Part shown: in pieces, positions 1 through 9,570 of the stretch
Position numbering within the stretch: the stretch's first letter is position 1
How the letters are laid out: the number at the start of each line of letters is the position of its first letter
Assembly (NCBI RefSeq): GCF_008033385.1
Contig: NZ_VOGY01000006.1
Span: 124,001-188,000, forward strand
Source of the DNA: Algibacter pacificus
Lineage (GTDB): Bacteria > Bacteroidota > Bacteroidia > Flavobacteriales > Flavobacteriaceae
DNA length: 64,000 bases
Direction: 5' to 3'
The notes under the pieces: model-generated
The model's input: only the letters and a program-made list of their open reading frames with translations
The model's database searches: none
What the model was told of the DNA's origin: nothing
Made by a program: the position numbers and the translations under genes

Positions 1-1399
<1,399 letters not shown>

Positions 1400-2284
1400 A
1401 TGGAAAATAATAGTAAAAGTACAGGTTTAAAAATAGCATTAGGGGTGGCTTTGGTTTTATTTTTAGGAACTGGTTTTTATGCCTTAAATCTTAGTAAAAA
1501 AAGTAGTGAAGTTGAAAAAGAGTTAACCGAGCAAAAACGTTTGGTGATGGATGACCTTAATACTATGGCAAAACAATATGATGAGGCTATTAGTGAAAAT
1601 AAAATATCAAATAATAATTTGATTGAAGCTAGAGGACGAATTCAAGGCTTAATAGATTCGTTAAAAATATCTGAAACCAATGTAAAAAGTTTGTGGCGAT
1701 ACAAACAAAAATATGTATCGTTACAAAAAGAAATGAATGCCTTACTAGCACAAAACGATTCGTTACGTGCACAAAACTCGTATTTAGCAACCTCTTTAGA
1801 TAGTACACGCGTACGATTGGAGGAGCGTACCATGTTTAACGATTCTTTATTAAGTCAAAACACGGCTTTAGCCGAAGTCGTAAACAAGGCATCGGTTTTA
1901 GGTGCGTATGGATTAAAGGGTTCGGGAGTTATAGAGCGGGCATCGGGAAAATTAATACCAACCGAACGTGCTAGACGTACCGATAAAATTAGAGTGTGTT
2001 TTACAGTAACCAAAAATACATTAGTACAAAGTGGCGATCAAGAATTGTATGTACAAATTATAGATCCATTAAACCATACTTTGGGTTTAAATGAACAAGT
2101 TCAGTTTGATGAAACGATCCTGAATTATTCTCTAATTAGTAAATTTAATTATGAAAATGCAAGCCTAGATATTTGCGAATATATAGCCACAAAGGATAAA
2201 GAAAAATTTGAAGAAGGACGCTATGTGGTTAAGGTTTATAATGAGCAGAATTTAGTTGCCACTACAGAATTTACTTTGAAATAG
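1400..2284 (+). CDS. Membrane-anchored coiled-coil protein of unknown function
   Basis: 294 residues. A single transmembrane segment lies at about residues 10-29 (LKIALGVALVLFLGTGFYAL). It is followed by a long heptad-rich, charged region (about 35-165) that should form a coiled coil, then a globular C-terminal domain (about 170-294) rich in beta-type sequence. I recognise the overall build as a conserved flavobacterial hypothetical protein but know no function. The anchor-plus-coil layout suggests a periplasm-facing structural or envelope protein. It has its own terminator and no obvious operon partners. The ATG at 1400 follows an A-rich leader typical of Bacteroidota starts. Confidence 0.85.
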   Translation: MENNSKSTGLKIALGVALVLFLGTGFYALNLSKKSSEVEKELTEQKRLVMDDLNTMAKQYDEAISENKISNNNLIEARGRIQGLIDSLKISETNVKSLWRYKQKYVSLQKEMNALLAQNDSLRAQNSYLATSLDSTRVRLEERTMFNDSLLSQNTALAEVVNKASVLGAYGLKGSGVIERASGKLIPTERARRTDKIRVCFTVTKNTLVQSGDQELYVQIIDPLNHTLGLNEQVQFDETILNYSLISKFNYENASLDICEYIATKDKEKFEEGRYVVKVYNEQNLVATTEFTLK

Positions 2285-2310
2285 ATTTAATACGTATCAC
2301 TTAATAATGA

Positions 2311-2341
2311 AAACTCAAGTTTTTTAGACTTGAGTTTTTTT
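2311..2341 (+). terminator. Rho-independent terminator after the coiled-coil gene
   Basis: A perfect 9-bp stem AAACTCAAG / CTTGAGTTT with a 9-base loop runs straight into a T-tract, 27 bases after the stop codon. Confidence 0.85.
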
Positions 2342-2415
2342 ATGTTGTAAATACAAAACAGATACCCCTGTATGTTGTTTTTCTTATAAAATTATAATTG
2401 AATAACTATTGTAAC

Positions 2416-2952
2416 ATGAATTATATAAAATTATTTTTAGGTTTAACCTTATTAACGACTTTTTTTTGTTGTGATAAATTGGACGAGTTAACCAAATTTG
2501 AAATGACTTTAACCGAAGAGGTGGTTATAAAATCTAATACCGTTATTAATTTACCTTTTTATGTAGAAACTCCCGATATAACGACCAATTCCGAATCTAC
2601 TTTTGAGAGTAATAATACCCGTAAGGATTTAATAGAATCGATTACACTTACCGATTTAGAATTAAAAATAACGGTTCCCGAGACCGGAAATTTTAATTTT
2701 TTGAAATCTATTAAAATATACATGTCTGCTGAAAATGAAGACGAGATGGTGTTGGCTTGGCTTGATGAGGTGGTAGCAAATGATGCCGGTATTTTATTTT
2801 TGGAAACATCGACCGAGGATTTGAAAAACTATATTAAAAGTGACAAAATAACCTTGAGAACAGAAAGTGTTACTGATGAATTAATTACTGAAGACCACCA
2901 TATTGATATAAAATCTACATTTTTCGTAGATGCTAAAATATTAGGATTATAG
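2416..2952 (+). CDS. Exported lipoprotein of unknown function
   Basis: 178 residues from ATG 2416. The open frame can be extended to a TTG at 2398, but the ATG gives a compact lipoprotein signal. The N-terminus MNYIKLFLGLTLLTTFFCC is a lipoprotein signal peptide ending in a Cys-Cys pair, followed by DKLDEL. The rest is beta-rich and acidic with no motif I can assign. It has no clear operon partner. A surface or periplasmic anchor role is possible, but the sequence does not show it. Confidence 0.8.
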   Translation: MNYIKLFLGLTLLTTFFCCDKLDELTKFEMTLTEEVVIKSNTVINLPFYVETPDITTNSESTFESNNTRKDLIESITLTDLELKITVPETGNFNFLKSIKIYMSAENEDEMVLAWLDEVVANDAGILFLETSTEDLKNYIKSDKITLRTESVTDELITEDHHIDIKSTFFVDAKILGL

Positions 2953-3000
2953 TATTTAGCCTTAAAATTTGAAAAGAATATGACCATTGGTTTAAGATTT

Positions 3001-3115
3001 AGCGCTGCGAACCATGCGCAAGGGATAGTAGTGGAAAGCCCACAGTAAACCCGATGGTAATCGGGTTTGCGAGGACTTGTAGCGGATAGCCCGACCCTTT
3101 AGGGATGCGCCCAAA
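3001..3115. repeat. Structured intergenic element, probably an interspersed flavobacterial repeat
   Basis: GC-richer than its surroundings. It holds two related half-units, GCGCAAGGGATAGTAGTGGA and GCGAGGACTTGTAGCGGATA, each followed by AGCCC. Between them is a perfect 9-bp stem with a GGTA tetraloop: AAACCCGAT at 3047-3055 and ATCGGGTTT at 3060-3068. The sequence carries no ORF. From memory, similar blocks recur between genes in Flavobacteriaceae, but only one copy is present here, so the interspersed status is inference. It could also be transcribed as a structured RNA in the pyrR leader. Confidence 0.5.
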
Positions 3116-3157
3116 ATAAAGTTATTGGCTATGGTTTCTACTTAGAATTTTTTGCAT

Positions 3158-3165
3158 TACCTTTG
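3158..3165 (+). promoter_or_regulatory. pyrR: Candidate -7 promoter box of the pyrR operon
   Basis: TACCTTTG matches TAnnTTTG and lies 28 bases before the ATG at 3194. It falls inside the upstream in-frame extension of pyrR, which supports the shorter start. Confidence 0.5.
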
Positions 3166-3193
3166 TTTTCCACAATACGTTTGGAACATTAAT

Positions 3194-3733
3194 ATGAGTC
3201 AAAAAGTTTTACTTAACGCTAAAGCCATAAATATCATTCTTCACAGATTGGCTTGCCAACTTATTGAAGGACATCACGATTTTTCGAATACCGTTTTAAT
3301 TGGTTTACAGCCGCGTGGTGTGTTTTTAGCGAGCAGATTGGCTAAAATTTTATCTGAAGATTATAAGATTAAAGATATTAAATTGGGGTTATTGGATATC
3401 ACCTTTTTTCGTGATGATTTTAGACGAAGTGATAAACCTTTGGAGGCCAATGCTACAAAAATTAATTTTTTGGTTGAAGATAAAAATGTAGTTTTTATAG
3501 ACGATGTTTTGTATACAGGACGTAGCATTCGTGCGGCCTTAACGGCTATACAGTCGTTTGGAAGACCAAAAGAAATTGAACTTTTAACCCTTATTGATAG
3601 ACGTTTTAGTAGACATTTACCCATACAGCCTAATTACCGTGGTCGCCAGGTAGATGTGATTAATAATGAAAAAGTGAAAGTAAACTGGATGGAACAGGAT
3701 GGTGAAGATTCGGTTTATTTAATTGAGAAATAG
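3194..3733 (+). CDS. pyrR: PyrR-type bifunctional pyrimidine regulator / uracil phosphoribosyltransferase
   Basis: 179 residues from ATG 3194; an in-frame ATG at 3152 would add 14 atypical residues and overlap the likely promoter. It is a type I phosphoribosyltransferase fold, with the PRPP-binding loop VVFIDDVLYTGRS at about residues 99-111 and a PRG turn near residue 40. In Gram-positives PyrR is an RNA-binding attenuator with UPRTase activity; in Bacteroidota the regulatory role is inferred from homology and from its place directly ahead of pyrB. First gene of a tight operon with pyrB, two small genes and rnz. Confidence 0.92.
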   Translation: MSQKVLLNAKAINIILHRLACQLIEGHHDFSNTVLIGLQPRGVFLASRLAKILSEDYKIKDIKLGLLDITFFRDDFRRSDKPLEANATKINFLVEDKNVVFIDDVLYTGRSIRAALTAIQSFGRPKEIELLTLIDRRFSRHLPIQPNYRGRQVDVINNEKVKVNWMEQDGEDSVYLIEK

Positions 3734-3801
3734 TTTTTTTAAGCTAGACAAACAAAAATAAAACAACGGGCAACTTTTGGGGCCAACAGAATACTAAAAT
3801 C

Positions 3802-4731
3802 ATGAGCGAATTAAGTGTAAACCACTTATTAGGAATAAAATACCTGAATAAAAAGGATATTAAACTTATTTTTGAAACAGCCGATCATTTTAAAGAAGTG
3901 ATAAACCGACCAATTAAAAAAGTGCCTTCGCTGCGTGATATTACCATTGCCAATTTGTTTTTCGAGAACTCTACCCGAACAAAATTATCGTTCGAACTTG
4001 CCGAGAAACGTTTGTCTGCCGATGTGTTGAATTTTTCCTCGGCACAATCATCGGTTAAAAAAGGAGAAACTTTAATAGATACGGTAAATAACATTTTATC
4101 TATGAAAGTGGATATGGTGGTTATGCGTCATCCAAATCCTGGAGCTGGTGTGTTTTTATCGAAACATGTTAAGGCTAGTATTATAAATGCTGGCGATGGT
4201 GCACATGAGCATCCTACACAAGCCTTACTAGATTCGTATTCTATTCGCGAAAAGCTTGGTGAGGTTAAAGGAAAAAAAATAGTTATTGTTGGCGATATTC
4301 TGCATAGTAGAGTGGCGCTATCTAATATATTTGCCTTGCAATTACAAGGGGCGGAAGTTATGGTTTGTGGACCAAAAACATTATTGCCAAAATATATTGG
4401 TAAATTAGGAGTAAAAGTAGAGACCGATTTAAGAAAAGCCTTAAATTGGTGTGATGTTGCTAATATGCTACGTGTGCAAAACGAACGTATGGATATTAGT
4501 TATTTTCCATCTACTCGAGAATATACCCAGCAATTTGGTGTCACTAAAGCATTACTAAATTCGCTGGATAAGAAAATTACCATTATGCACCCAGGCCCAA
4601 TAAACCGCGGTGTAGAAATTACGAGTGATGTTGCAGATTCTGACCAAGCTATTATTTTAGATCAAGTACAGAATGGAGTAGCGGTTAGAATGGCAGTCAT
4701 TTATTTATTGGCGTCTAAAATAAAACAGTAA
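3802..4731 (+). CDS. pyrB: Aspartate carbamoyltransferase catalytic subunit
   Basis: 309 residues, the usual length. It condenses carbamoyl phosphate with aspartate in the committed step of pyrimidine synthesis. The carbamoyl-phosphate motif STRT is at residues 57-60, the SVKKGE loop with its active-site lysine at about 84-89, and HPTQ at 137-140. The late segment MHPGPINRG is typical of ATCase. Cytoplasmic. It follows pyrR by 68 bases and its stop is 2 bases from the next start, so it is translated as part of the operon. No pyrI regulatory subunit gene is nearby. Confidence 0.97.
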   Translation: MSELSVNHLLGIKYLNKKDIKLIFETADHFKEVINRPIKKVPSLRDITIANLFFENSTRTKLSFELAEKRLSADVLNFSSAQSSVKKGETLIDTVNNILSMKVDMVVMRHPNPGAGVFLSKHVKASIINAGDGAHEHPTQALLDSYSIREKLGEVKGKKIVIVGDILHSRVALSNIFALQLQGAEVMVCGPKTLLPKYIGKLGVKVETDLRKALNWCDVANMLRVQNERMDISYFPSTREYTQQFGVTKALLNSLDKKITIMHPGPINRGVEITSDVADSDQAIILDQVQNGVAVRMAVIYLLASKIKQ

Positions 4732-4733
4732 TT

Positions 4734-5066
4734 ATGATAATTGATCAAAACGAAAATACAGCCATTATTACTCAAGAAAAAGCAACGAGTATCGAATTGG
4801 TAAAAAAAATACAAGCGTTATATCCTAAGTTTAAAAACAACAATATTATTGTTGCTTTAACGTCTTTAAATACTATTAGTTTGGCAGAGGTTGTGGAGTT
4901 TTTAGAATTATCTAAAACGCATCGTGCCGCAAAACATTCGTTTGTTATTGTGTCTAACCAGATTGATTTGGATGAAGCGCCTGAAGAATTGGCCATTGTG
5001 CCAACTTTACAAGAAGCTCACGACTTAATTGATATGGAAGTTATGGAGCGCGATTTAGGATTTTAA
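4734..5066 (+). CDS. Small STAS-like protein
   Basis: 110 residues, starting 2 bases after pyrB and ending 1 base before the next start. The alternating strand/helix pattern, with a central hydrophobic strand NNIIVALTS and a later HSFVIVS strand, resembles a STAS-type fold. Homologues are, to my recollection, found next to rnz in many flavobacteria and are often mislabelled ribonuclease Z. No metallo-hydrolase motif is present, so that label would be wrong. A role as a partner or regulator of the neighbouring RNase Z is inference only. Confidence 0.75.
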   Translation: MIIDQNENTAIITQEKATSIELVKKIQALYPKFKNNNIIVALTSLNTISLAEVVEFLELSKTHRAAKHSFVIVSNQIDLDEAPEELAIVPTLQEAHDLIDMEVMERDLGF

Positions 5067-5067
5067 T

Positions 5068-5538
5068 ATGAGTAAATTTCATTTAGCTCAAGTTAATATA
5101 GCCAAATGTTTAGCGCCATTAAGCGATCCTATTATGCAGGGTTTTGTAGATAATGTGGATAAAATGAATGCCATTGCAGATATGAGTGAGGGCTTTATTT
5201 GGCGTTTAAAGGATGAAGATAAAGATGCCGCTGTGCTTGTTTTTAAAGAGGATGCTTTAATTATTAATATATCGGTTTGGGAAAATCGTGAAGCCCTTTT
5301 TAATTACACTTACAATTCTGGGCATATTGAAGTTTTTAAACGAAAAAAGGAATGGTTTAGCAAAATAAATATGCTACACATGGCTTTTTGGTATATTCCG
5401 GAAGGTTATATTCCAACGTTTCAAGATGCTAAAGATCGCTTAGATTATTTAAATACACATGGGGAAACACCTTATGCGTTTACCTTTAAAAGTAAATTTT
5501 CTGTTGAAGATACTTTACAATATAAACCACTAAATTAA
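5068..5538 (+). CDS. DUF3291 family protein
   Basis: 156 residues. The pattern HLAQVNIAK near the N-terminus, then FIWRLKDED, then SVWENREALFNY, matches DUF3291, a small ferredoxin-like/dimeric alpha-beta barrel family related in shape to monooxygenase-like proteins. No enzymatic activity is established. It sits between the STAS-like gene and rnz in the same operon, with 4 bases to rnz. The ATG at 5068 follows the previous stop by 1 base, which fixes the start. Confidence 0.85.
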   Translation: MSKFHLAQVNIAKCLAPLSDPIMQGFVDNVDKMNAIADMSEGFIWRLKDEDKDAAVLVFKEDALIINISVWENREALFNYTYNSGHIEVFKRKKEWFSKINMLHMAFWYIPEGYIPTFQDAKDRLDYLNTHGETPYAFTFKSKFSVEDTLQYKPLN

Positions 5539-5542
5539 AATT

Positions 5543-6451
5543 ATGAAGCTCACTATTTTAGGCTGTTATAGCGCAACTCCAAGAGCTTTAACCAATACAA
5601 CTTCTCAGGTTTTAGAAATTAATAACCACATGTTTTTAATAGATTGTGGCGAGGGCACTCAGGTACACCTACGTCGACATAAAATTAAATTCAATAGAAT
5701 TAAGCGGGTGTTTATTTCGCATTTACATGGCGATCATTTTTTTGGATTGGTGGGCTTAATTTCAACCTTTAGATTATTAAAAAGAGAAGCCGATTTACAT
5801 GTTTACGGACCAAAAGGCATTAAAGAAATTGTAACCTTACAAATGAAATTGGCCGATTCTTGGACCAATTATAATTTATATTTTCATGAATTAACTTCCA
5901 AGGAATCTGAATTAATTTATGAAGATGATGTGGTTGAGGTACATACCATTCCGCTAGAACATCGTGTTTATACAAACGGTTATCTTTTTAAAGAAAAGGA
6001 AGGTGAACGTAAATTAAATGTTTCTTTAGCCGAAGAAGCCAATATAAATGTAGCCTACTACCGAAAACTAAAACAGGGTTTTGATGTTGAAAATGAAGAT
6101 GGCGTTTTAATCCGAAACGAATCGGTTACTAGTCCGGGTGCAAAACCTAAAAGTTATGCTTTTTGTAGTGATACGGTTTATAAAGAAGATATTGTTCCTA
6201 TTATAAAAGATGTGGATGTGTTGTATCACGAATCCACTTTTTTAGAAAAACATGCCGATTTAGGTCCGAAAACAAAACATTCTACCGCAAAAGAAGCCGC
6301 AAGAATAGCTAAACAAGCTAATGTGGGAACATTATTGTTGGGCCATTTTTCTACACGATACGGTGGTTTAGAGCCGTTTAAAACAGAAGCTCAGGAAGTT
6401 TTTGATAACGTACAGTTAAGTGGTGATGGTAAAGTTTTCGATTTTAATTAA
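5543..6451 (+). CDS. rnz: Ribonuclease Z (tRNA 3'-end endonuclease)
   Basis: 302 residues, the standard short RNase Z length. This metallo-beta-lactamase-fold enzyme cuts 3' trailers from tRNA precursors. The zinc motif HLHGDH is at residues 60-65, and the later zinc-ligand and motif regions FCSDT, YHEST and LLGHFSTRY are all present. Cytoplasmic. Last gene of the pyrR-pyrB operon; its stop lies 1 base from the end of a convergent gene. Confidence 0.96.
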   Translation: MKLTILGCYSATPRALTNTTSQVLEINNHMFLIDCGEGTQVHLRRHKIKFNRIKRVFISHLHGDHFFGLVGLISTFRLLKREADLHVYGPKGIKEIVTLQMKLADSWTNYNLYFHELTSKESELIYEDDVVEVHTIPLEHRVYTNGYLFKEKEGERKLNVSLAEEANINVAYYRKLKQGFDVENEDGVLIRNESVTSPGAKPKSYAFCSDTVYKEDIVPIIKDVDVLYHESTFLEKHADLGPKTKHSTAKEAARIAKQANVGTLLLGHFSTRYGGLEPFKTEAQEVFDNVQLSGDGKVFDFN

Positions 6452-6452
6452 C

Positions 6453-6875
6453 TTATGTCAAGACTTTCAGTTCTTCTAAGTTCTCCATCCAAGTAATAGC
6501 TTCATCGAGAGATTGGCAGCGCTTTACACTTTTTTTAGAAAAATGCTTTTCTAGAGTTGCTACTTTATAACTCGAGTCCGAGTAGGTTACAATACTAGCA
6601 GCAACCATAAATTGATACTTGTTGTGTACTTTTATCCAATTTTGCGGGTCTGTTGAAAAGCTGTTAATTCTATTTGAAATAAATCCAATTCGTGCATTTT
6701 TACCGTAAAAATTAAGAAGATCGGTAATTACAATTTCTGCTTTTTCCCAGTCGAAATGAATTTCTTCTTTCACTTCTGAAATTATAAATTTAGGACAAAG
6801 GTAATATGTGCCGAAAGAATACTCTAGTTTGTTATGCCTTAGGCTACTAAAGTATTTAGAGTTTTTAAATTGCAT
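6453..6875 (-). CDS. STAS/SpoIIAA-like protein, function unknown
   Basis: 140 residues, convergent with rnz. There is no signal peptide. The order of predicted elements (FGTYYLCPKFIIS strand, amphipathic helices, a core VAASIVTYS strand and a C-terminal helix SLDEAITWMENL) fits the small SpoIIAA/STAS-like proteins that are common in Flavobacteriia. No catalytic residue is evident. The assignment is by overall pattern and is moderate. Confidence 0.65.
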   Translation of the reverse strand: MQFKNSKYFSSLRHNKLEYSFGTYYLCPKFIISEVKEEIHFDWEKAEIVITDLLNFYGKNARIGFISNRINSFSTDPQNWIKVHNKYQFMVAASIVTYSDSSYKVATLEKHFSKKSVKRCQSLDEAITWMENLEELKVLT

Positions 6876-6959
6876 TGGTTGGTATTTGTGGATTAAATAT
6901 AATAGAATTCAGGTGGTATAAAAAAGATATAAATCATATTTTTTTGTTAATTTGTACTT

Positions 6960-7607
6960 ATGGAAAATGATTTAAGTAACTATAGAAAATCTTACGATAA
7001 AGGCGAATTACTTTTGGAAGATGTACCCGAAAATCCAATGGAATTATTTCAAAAATGGTTTCACGATGTCGATGTACATTTTACCGAAGATGAGACAAAC
7101 GCGATGACGATTTCAACCATAGGACTGGATGGATATCCAAAAAGTCGTGTAGTGTTGTTAAAACGTTATACTTACGAAGGATTTATTTTTTACACCAATT
7201 ATGAGAGTGAAAAAGGAAAGGCTATAGAAGCCAACCCGAACGTTTGTTTGTCTTTTTTTTGGCATGGTGCAGAACGTCAGATTATTATAAAGGGTAAAGC
7301 TGAAAAAATAGCCGAGAATATGAGTGATGGTTATTTTGAATCGCGCCCAGTTGGGAGCCAATTAGGTGCTTTGGTATCGCATCAAAGTGAAGTAATTCCA
7401 GATAGAGCTTATTTGGAAAATAGACTAGCTGAATTGGAAAAGGAATATGAAGAAAAACCTATTTTACGACCAAAATATTGGGGAGGTTATATCGTTAAAC
7501 CTGTTGAAATTGAATTTTGGCAAGGCCGCCCGAATAGATTACACGACAGAATTCGTTATCAATTACAAGCCGATTATAATTGGTTAATAAACCGATTATC
7601 ATCATAA
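6960..7607 (+). CDS. pdxH: Pyridoxamine 5'-phosphate oxidase
   Basis: 215 residues, the normal length. This FMN enzyme oxidises pyridoxine or pyridoxamine phosphate to pyridoxal phosphate. The FMN-binding segment SRVVLLKRY and the following YTNYESEKG are characteristic. The C-terminal signature EFWQGRPNRLHDRIRY binds substrate and cofactor phosphate. Cytoplasmic. Single-gene unit closed by a strong terminator. Confidence 0.97.
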   Translation: MENDLSNYRKSYDKGELLLEDVPENPMELFQKWFHDVDVHFTEDETNAMTISTIGLDGYPKSRVVLLKRYTYEGFIFYTNYESEKGKAIEANPNVCLSFFWHGAERQIIIKGKAEKIAENMSDGYFESRPVGSQLGALVSHQSEVIPDRAYLENRLAELEKEYEEKPILRPKYWGGYIVKPVEIEFWQGRPNRLHDRIRYQLQADYNWLINRLSS

Positions 7608-7629
7608 TAAAAAATAAATTGAGAGCATA

Positions 7630-7666
7630 AAAAAACCTCTATAGTGCAAAACTATAGAGGTTTTTT
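7630..7666. terminator. Bidirectional terminator between pdxH and the outer-membrane barrel gene
   Basis: A perfect 16-bp stem, with AAAAAACCTCTATAGT at 7630-7645 and its complement at 7651-7666 around a 5-base loop. T-tracts on both strands let it serve the convergent genes on each side. Confidence 0.9.
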
Positions 7667-7679
7667 ATAAGTTTTTATC

Positions 7680-8267
7680 CTATAACATAATAGATAAACT
7701 TAAAATAAGCTGGTCTGGACGTGTATCCAAAGTAGCTTCATTAGGGTTTATATTATTGTTAATTACTTTAGCTTCATTTTCTTTAAAACCACGTTCGTAT
7801 CTCACATCAATTCCAATGTTATTAAAGTTAAGGCCAACTCCAAAATTGAGCCCAACCGAAAAATCTTCTTTAATATCATTAATAGTTATGGTATTATATT
7901 CTGTATCTAAAATATATTGAAAAGCTGGACCAGCAAAAACGCTAAGCGGGCCTAAAACTTTTACGCCTACCAATACAGGTGCGTCAAGTTTTTCCATTTC
8001 AAAACTGTCATTATCATAATCACTTTTAGTTTTAGTGTAAATCAATTCGGGTTTAAGGTATAGTTTGGTTCCAATTTTTCCAAAAACACCAACATGATAG
8101 CCTACATTTCTTTCTGGGTTTTTATATGTGTTTGTAGCAGATTCAAAATATTTACCATTGGCGTTGTAGTTTAAACCTCCTTTAATACCAATGCCACTGC
8201 CGGTTTGAGCAAATGCCGCCGTTGGTATTATTATAGCAACGACTAAAATTAAAATTAATTTTTTCAT
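7680..8267 (-). CDS. Outer-membrane beta-barrel protein (PorT-like porin family)
   Basis: 195 residues. The signal peptide MKKLILILVVAIIIPTAAFA is followed by Q. Alternating short strands (GIGIKGGLNYNANG, GYHVGVFGKIG, LYLKPELIYTK, GLNFGVGLNFNNIGIDVRYERGF) and the C-terminal LILSLSIML are typical of an 8-stranded barrel of the OMP_b-brl_2/PorT-like class. No specific substrate can be assigned. The gene has its own divergent promoter opposite tgt. Confidence 0.88.
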   Translation of the reverse strand: MKKLILILVVAIIIPTAAFAQTGSGIGIKGGLNYNANGKYFESATNTYKNPERNVGYHVGVFGKIGTKLYLKPELIYTKTKSDYDNDSFEMEKLDAPVLVGVKVLGPLSVFAGPAFQYILDTEYNTITINDIKEDFSVGLNFGVGLNFNNIGIDVRYERGFKENEAKVINNNINPNEATLDTRPDQLILSLSIML

Positions 8268-8310
8268 AATGTTTGTTTTAAGATTTCAGTTATTATAACA
8301 AGAACGTTGC

Positions 8311-8318
8311 CAAAGATA
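8311..8318 (-). promoter_or_regulatory. Candidate -7 promoter box of the barrel gene
   Basis: Minus strand TATCTTTG matches TAnnTTTG, 44 bases before the ATG at 8267. It lies 45 bases from the divergent tgt box. Confidence 0.5.
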
Positions 8319-8362
8319 TATTATTTCTTTTTTATAAATATGGCTATCGGTTTATAGTTAAT

Positions 8363-8370
8363 TATCTTTG
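8363..8370 (+). promoter_or_regulatory. tgt: Candidate -7 promoter box of tgt
   Basis: TATCTTTG matches TAnnTTTG, 22 bases before the tgt ATG at 8392, leaving a short leader. Confidence 0.55.
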
Positions 8371-8391
8371 CCAGCAGATACAAAGATATAG

Positions 8392-9522
8392 ATGAAATTT
8401 GAATTAAACGCAAAAGACCCGCAGAGCAAAGCTAGAGCAGGGAAATTAACAACAGATCACGGGGTTATTGAAACGCCAATATTTATGCCAGTAGGAACTG
8501 TTGGAACGGTTAAAGGTGTGCATCAAAGGGAGTTAAAAAATGATATTAATCCCGATATTATTTTAGGAAACACTTATCATTTATATTTAAGACCACAAAC
8601 TAAAGTGCTTGAAAAAGCGGGTGGACTTCATAAATTTATGAATTGGGATCGAAATATTTTAACCGATTCTGGAGGGTATCAAGTGTATTCACTTTCGGCA
8701 AATAGAAAGATAAAAGAAGAAGGTGTTAAGTTTAAATCGCATATTGATGGGAGTTATCATACATTTACACCAGAGAATGTTATGGAAATTCAACGTGCCA
8801 TTGGTGCCGATATTATTATGGCTTTCGATGAATGTACGCCATACCCATGCGATTATAATTATGCAAAACGCTCTATGCACATGACGCATCGTTGGTTAGA
8901 TCGTTGCATTAATCATTTAGAAAAAACACCATTAAAATACGGTTACGATCAAGCGTTTTTTCCTATAGTACAGGGGAGTACCTATAAGGATTTACGCCAA
9001 CAATCTGCCGAATATATTGCAAATTCAGGAGCTGTAGGAAATGCTATTGGAGGACTTTCAGTAGGGGAGCCCGCTGAAGAAATGTACGCCATGACCGATG
9101 TCGTTTGCTCTATTTTACCCGAGGAAAAACCGCGTTATTTAATGGGAGTTGGAACACCAATTAATATTCTAGAAAATATTGCGTTGGGTGTAGATATGTT
9201 CGACTGTGTGATGCCTACTCGGAATGCTAGAAATGGGATGTTATTTACAGCGCATGGAACAATAAATATTAAAAATTTAAAATGGGCAGAAGATTTTTCT
9301 CCAATCGACGAGATGGGAATAACTTTTGTAGATACCGAATACAGTAAAGCGTATTTACGTCATTTATTTACTGTTAACGAGTTATTAGGGAAGCAAATTG
9401 CAACCATACATAATTTAGGTTTTTATTTATGGTTGGTTCGCGAAGCTAGAAAACATATATTAGCAGGCGATTTCAGTATTTGGAAAAACCAGATGGTAAA
9501 ACAAATGGATAATAGACTTTAA
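8392..9522 (+). CDS. tgt: tRNA-guanine transglycosylase (queuosine insertion), zinc cysteines absent
   Basis: 376 residues. It exchanges guanine-34 for preQ1 in GUN anticodons. The TIM-barrel signatures are present: TDSGGYQVYSLS, an AFDECTPYP segment, GGLSVGEP and LMGVGTP, with DMFDCVMPTRNARNG carrying the nucleophile region. Unusually, the C-x-C-x-x-C zinc ligands before YSRAYLHHL in the E. coli enzyme align to G-I-T-F-V-D here (segment EMGITFVDTEYSKAYLRHL), so all three cysteines are missing; the later IHNL histidine is kept. I infer a zinc-free but active variant because every catalytic motif is intact. Confidence 0.95.
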   Translation: MKFELNAKDPQSKARAGKLTTDHGVIETPIFMPVGTVGTVKGVHQRELKNDINPDIILGNTYHLYLRPQTKVLEKAGGLHKFMNWDRNILTDSGGYQVYSLSANRKIKEEGVKFKSHIDGSYHTFTPENVMEIQRAIGADIIMAFDECTPYPCDYNYAKRSMHMTHRWLDRCINHLEKTPLKYGYDQAFFPIVQGSTYKDLRQQSAEYIANSGAVGNAIGGLSVGEPAEEMYAMTDVVCSILPEEKPRYLMGVGTPINILENIALGVDMFDCVMPTRNARNGMLFTAHGTINIKNLKWAEDFSPIDEMGITFVDTEYSKAYLRHLFTVNELLGKQIATIHNLGFYLWLVREARKHILAGDFSIWKNQMVKQMDNRL

Positions 9523-9570
9523 TTTAAGAAATAAATATTGAAACTGCTTATTTATTGAGGCTGTAAAAGG

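Noticed and set aside
4734-5066. Ribonuclease Z as the name for the 110-residue gene
   Set aside because: No HxHxDH motif and far too short; the true rnz is the gene at 5543-6451.
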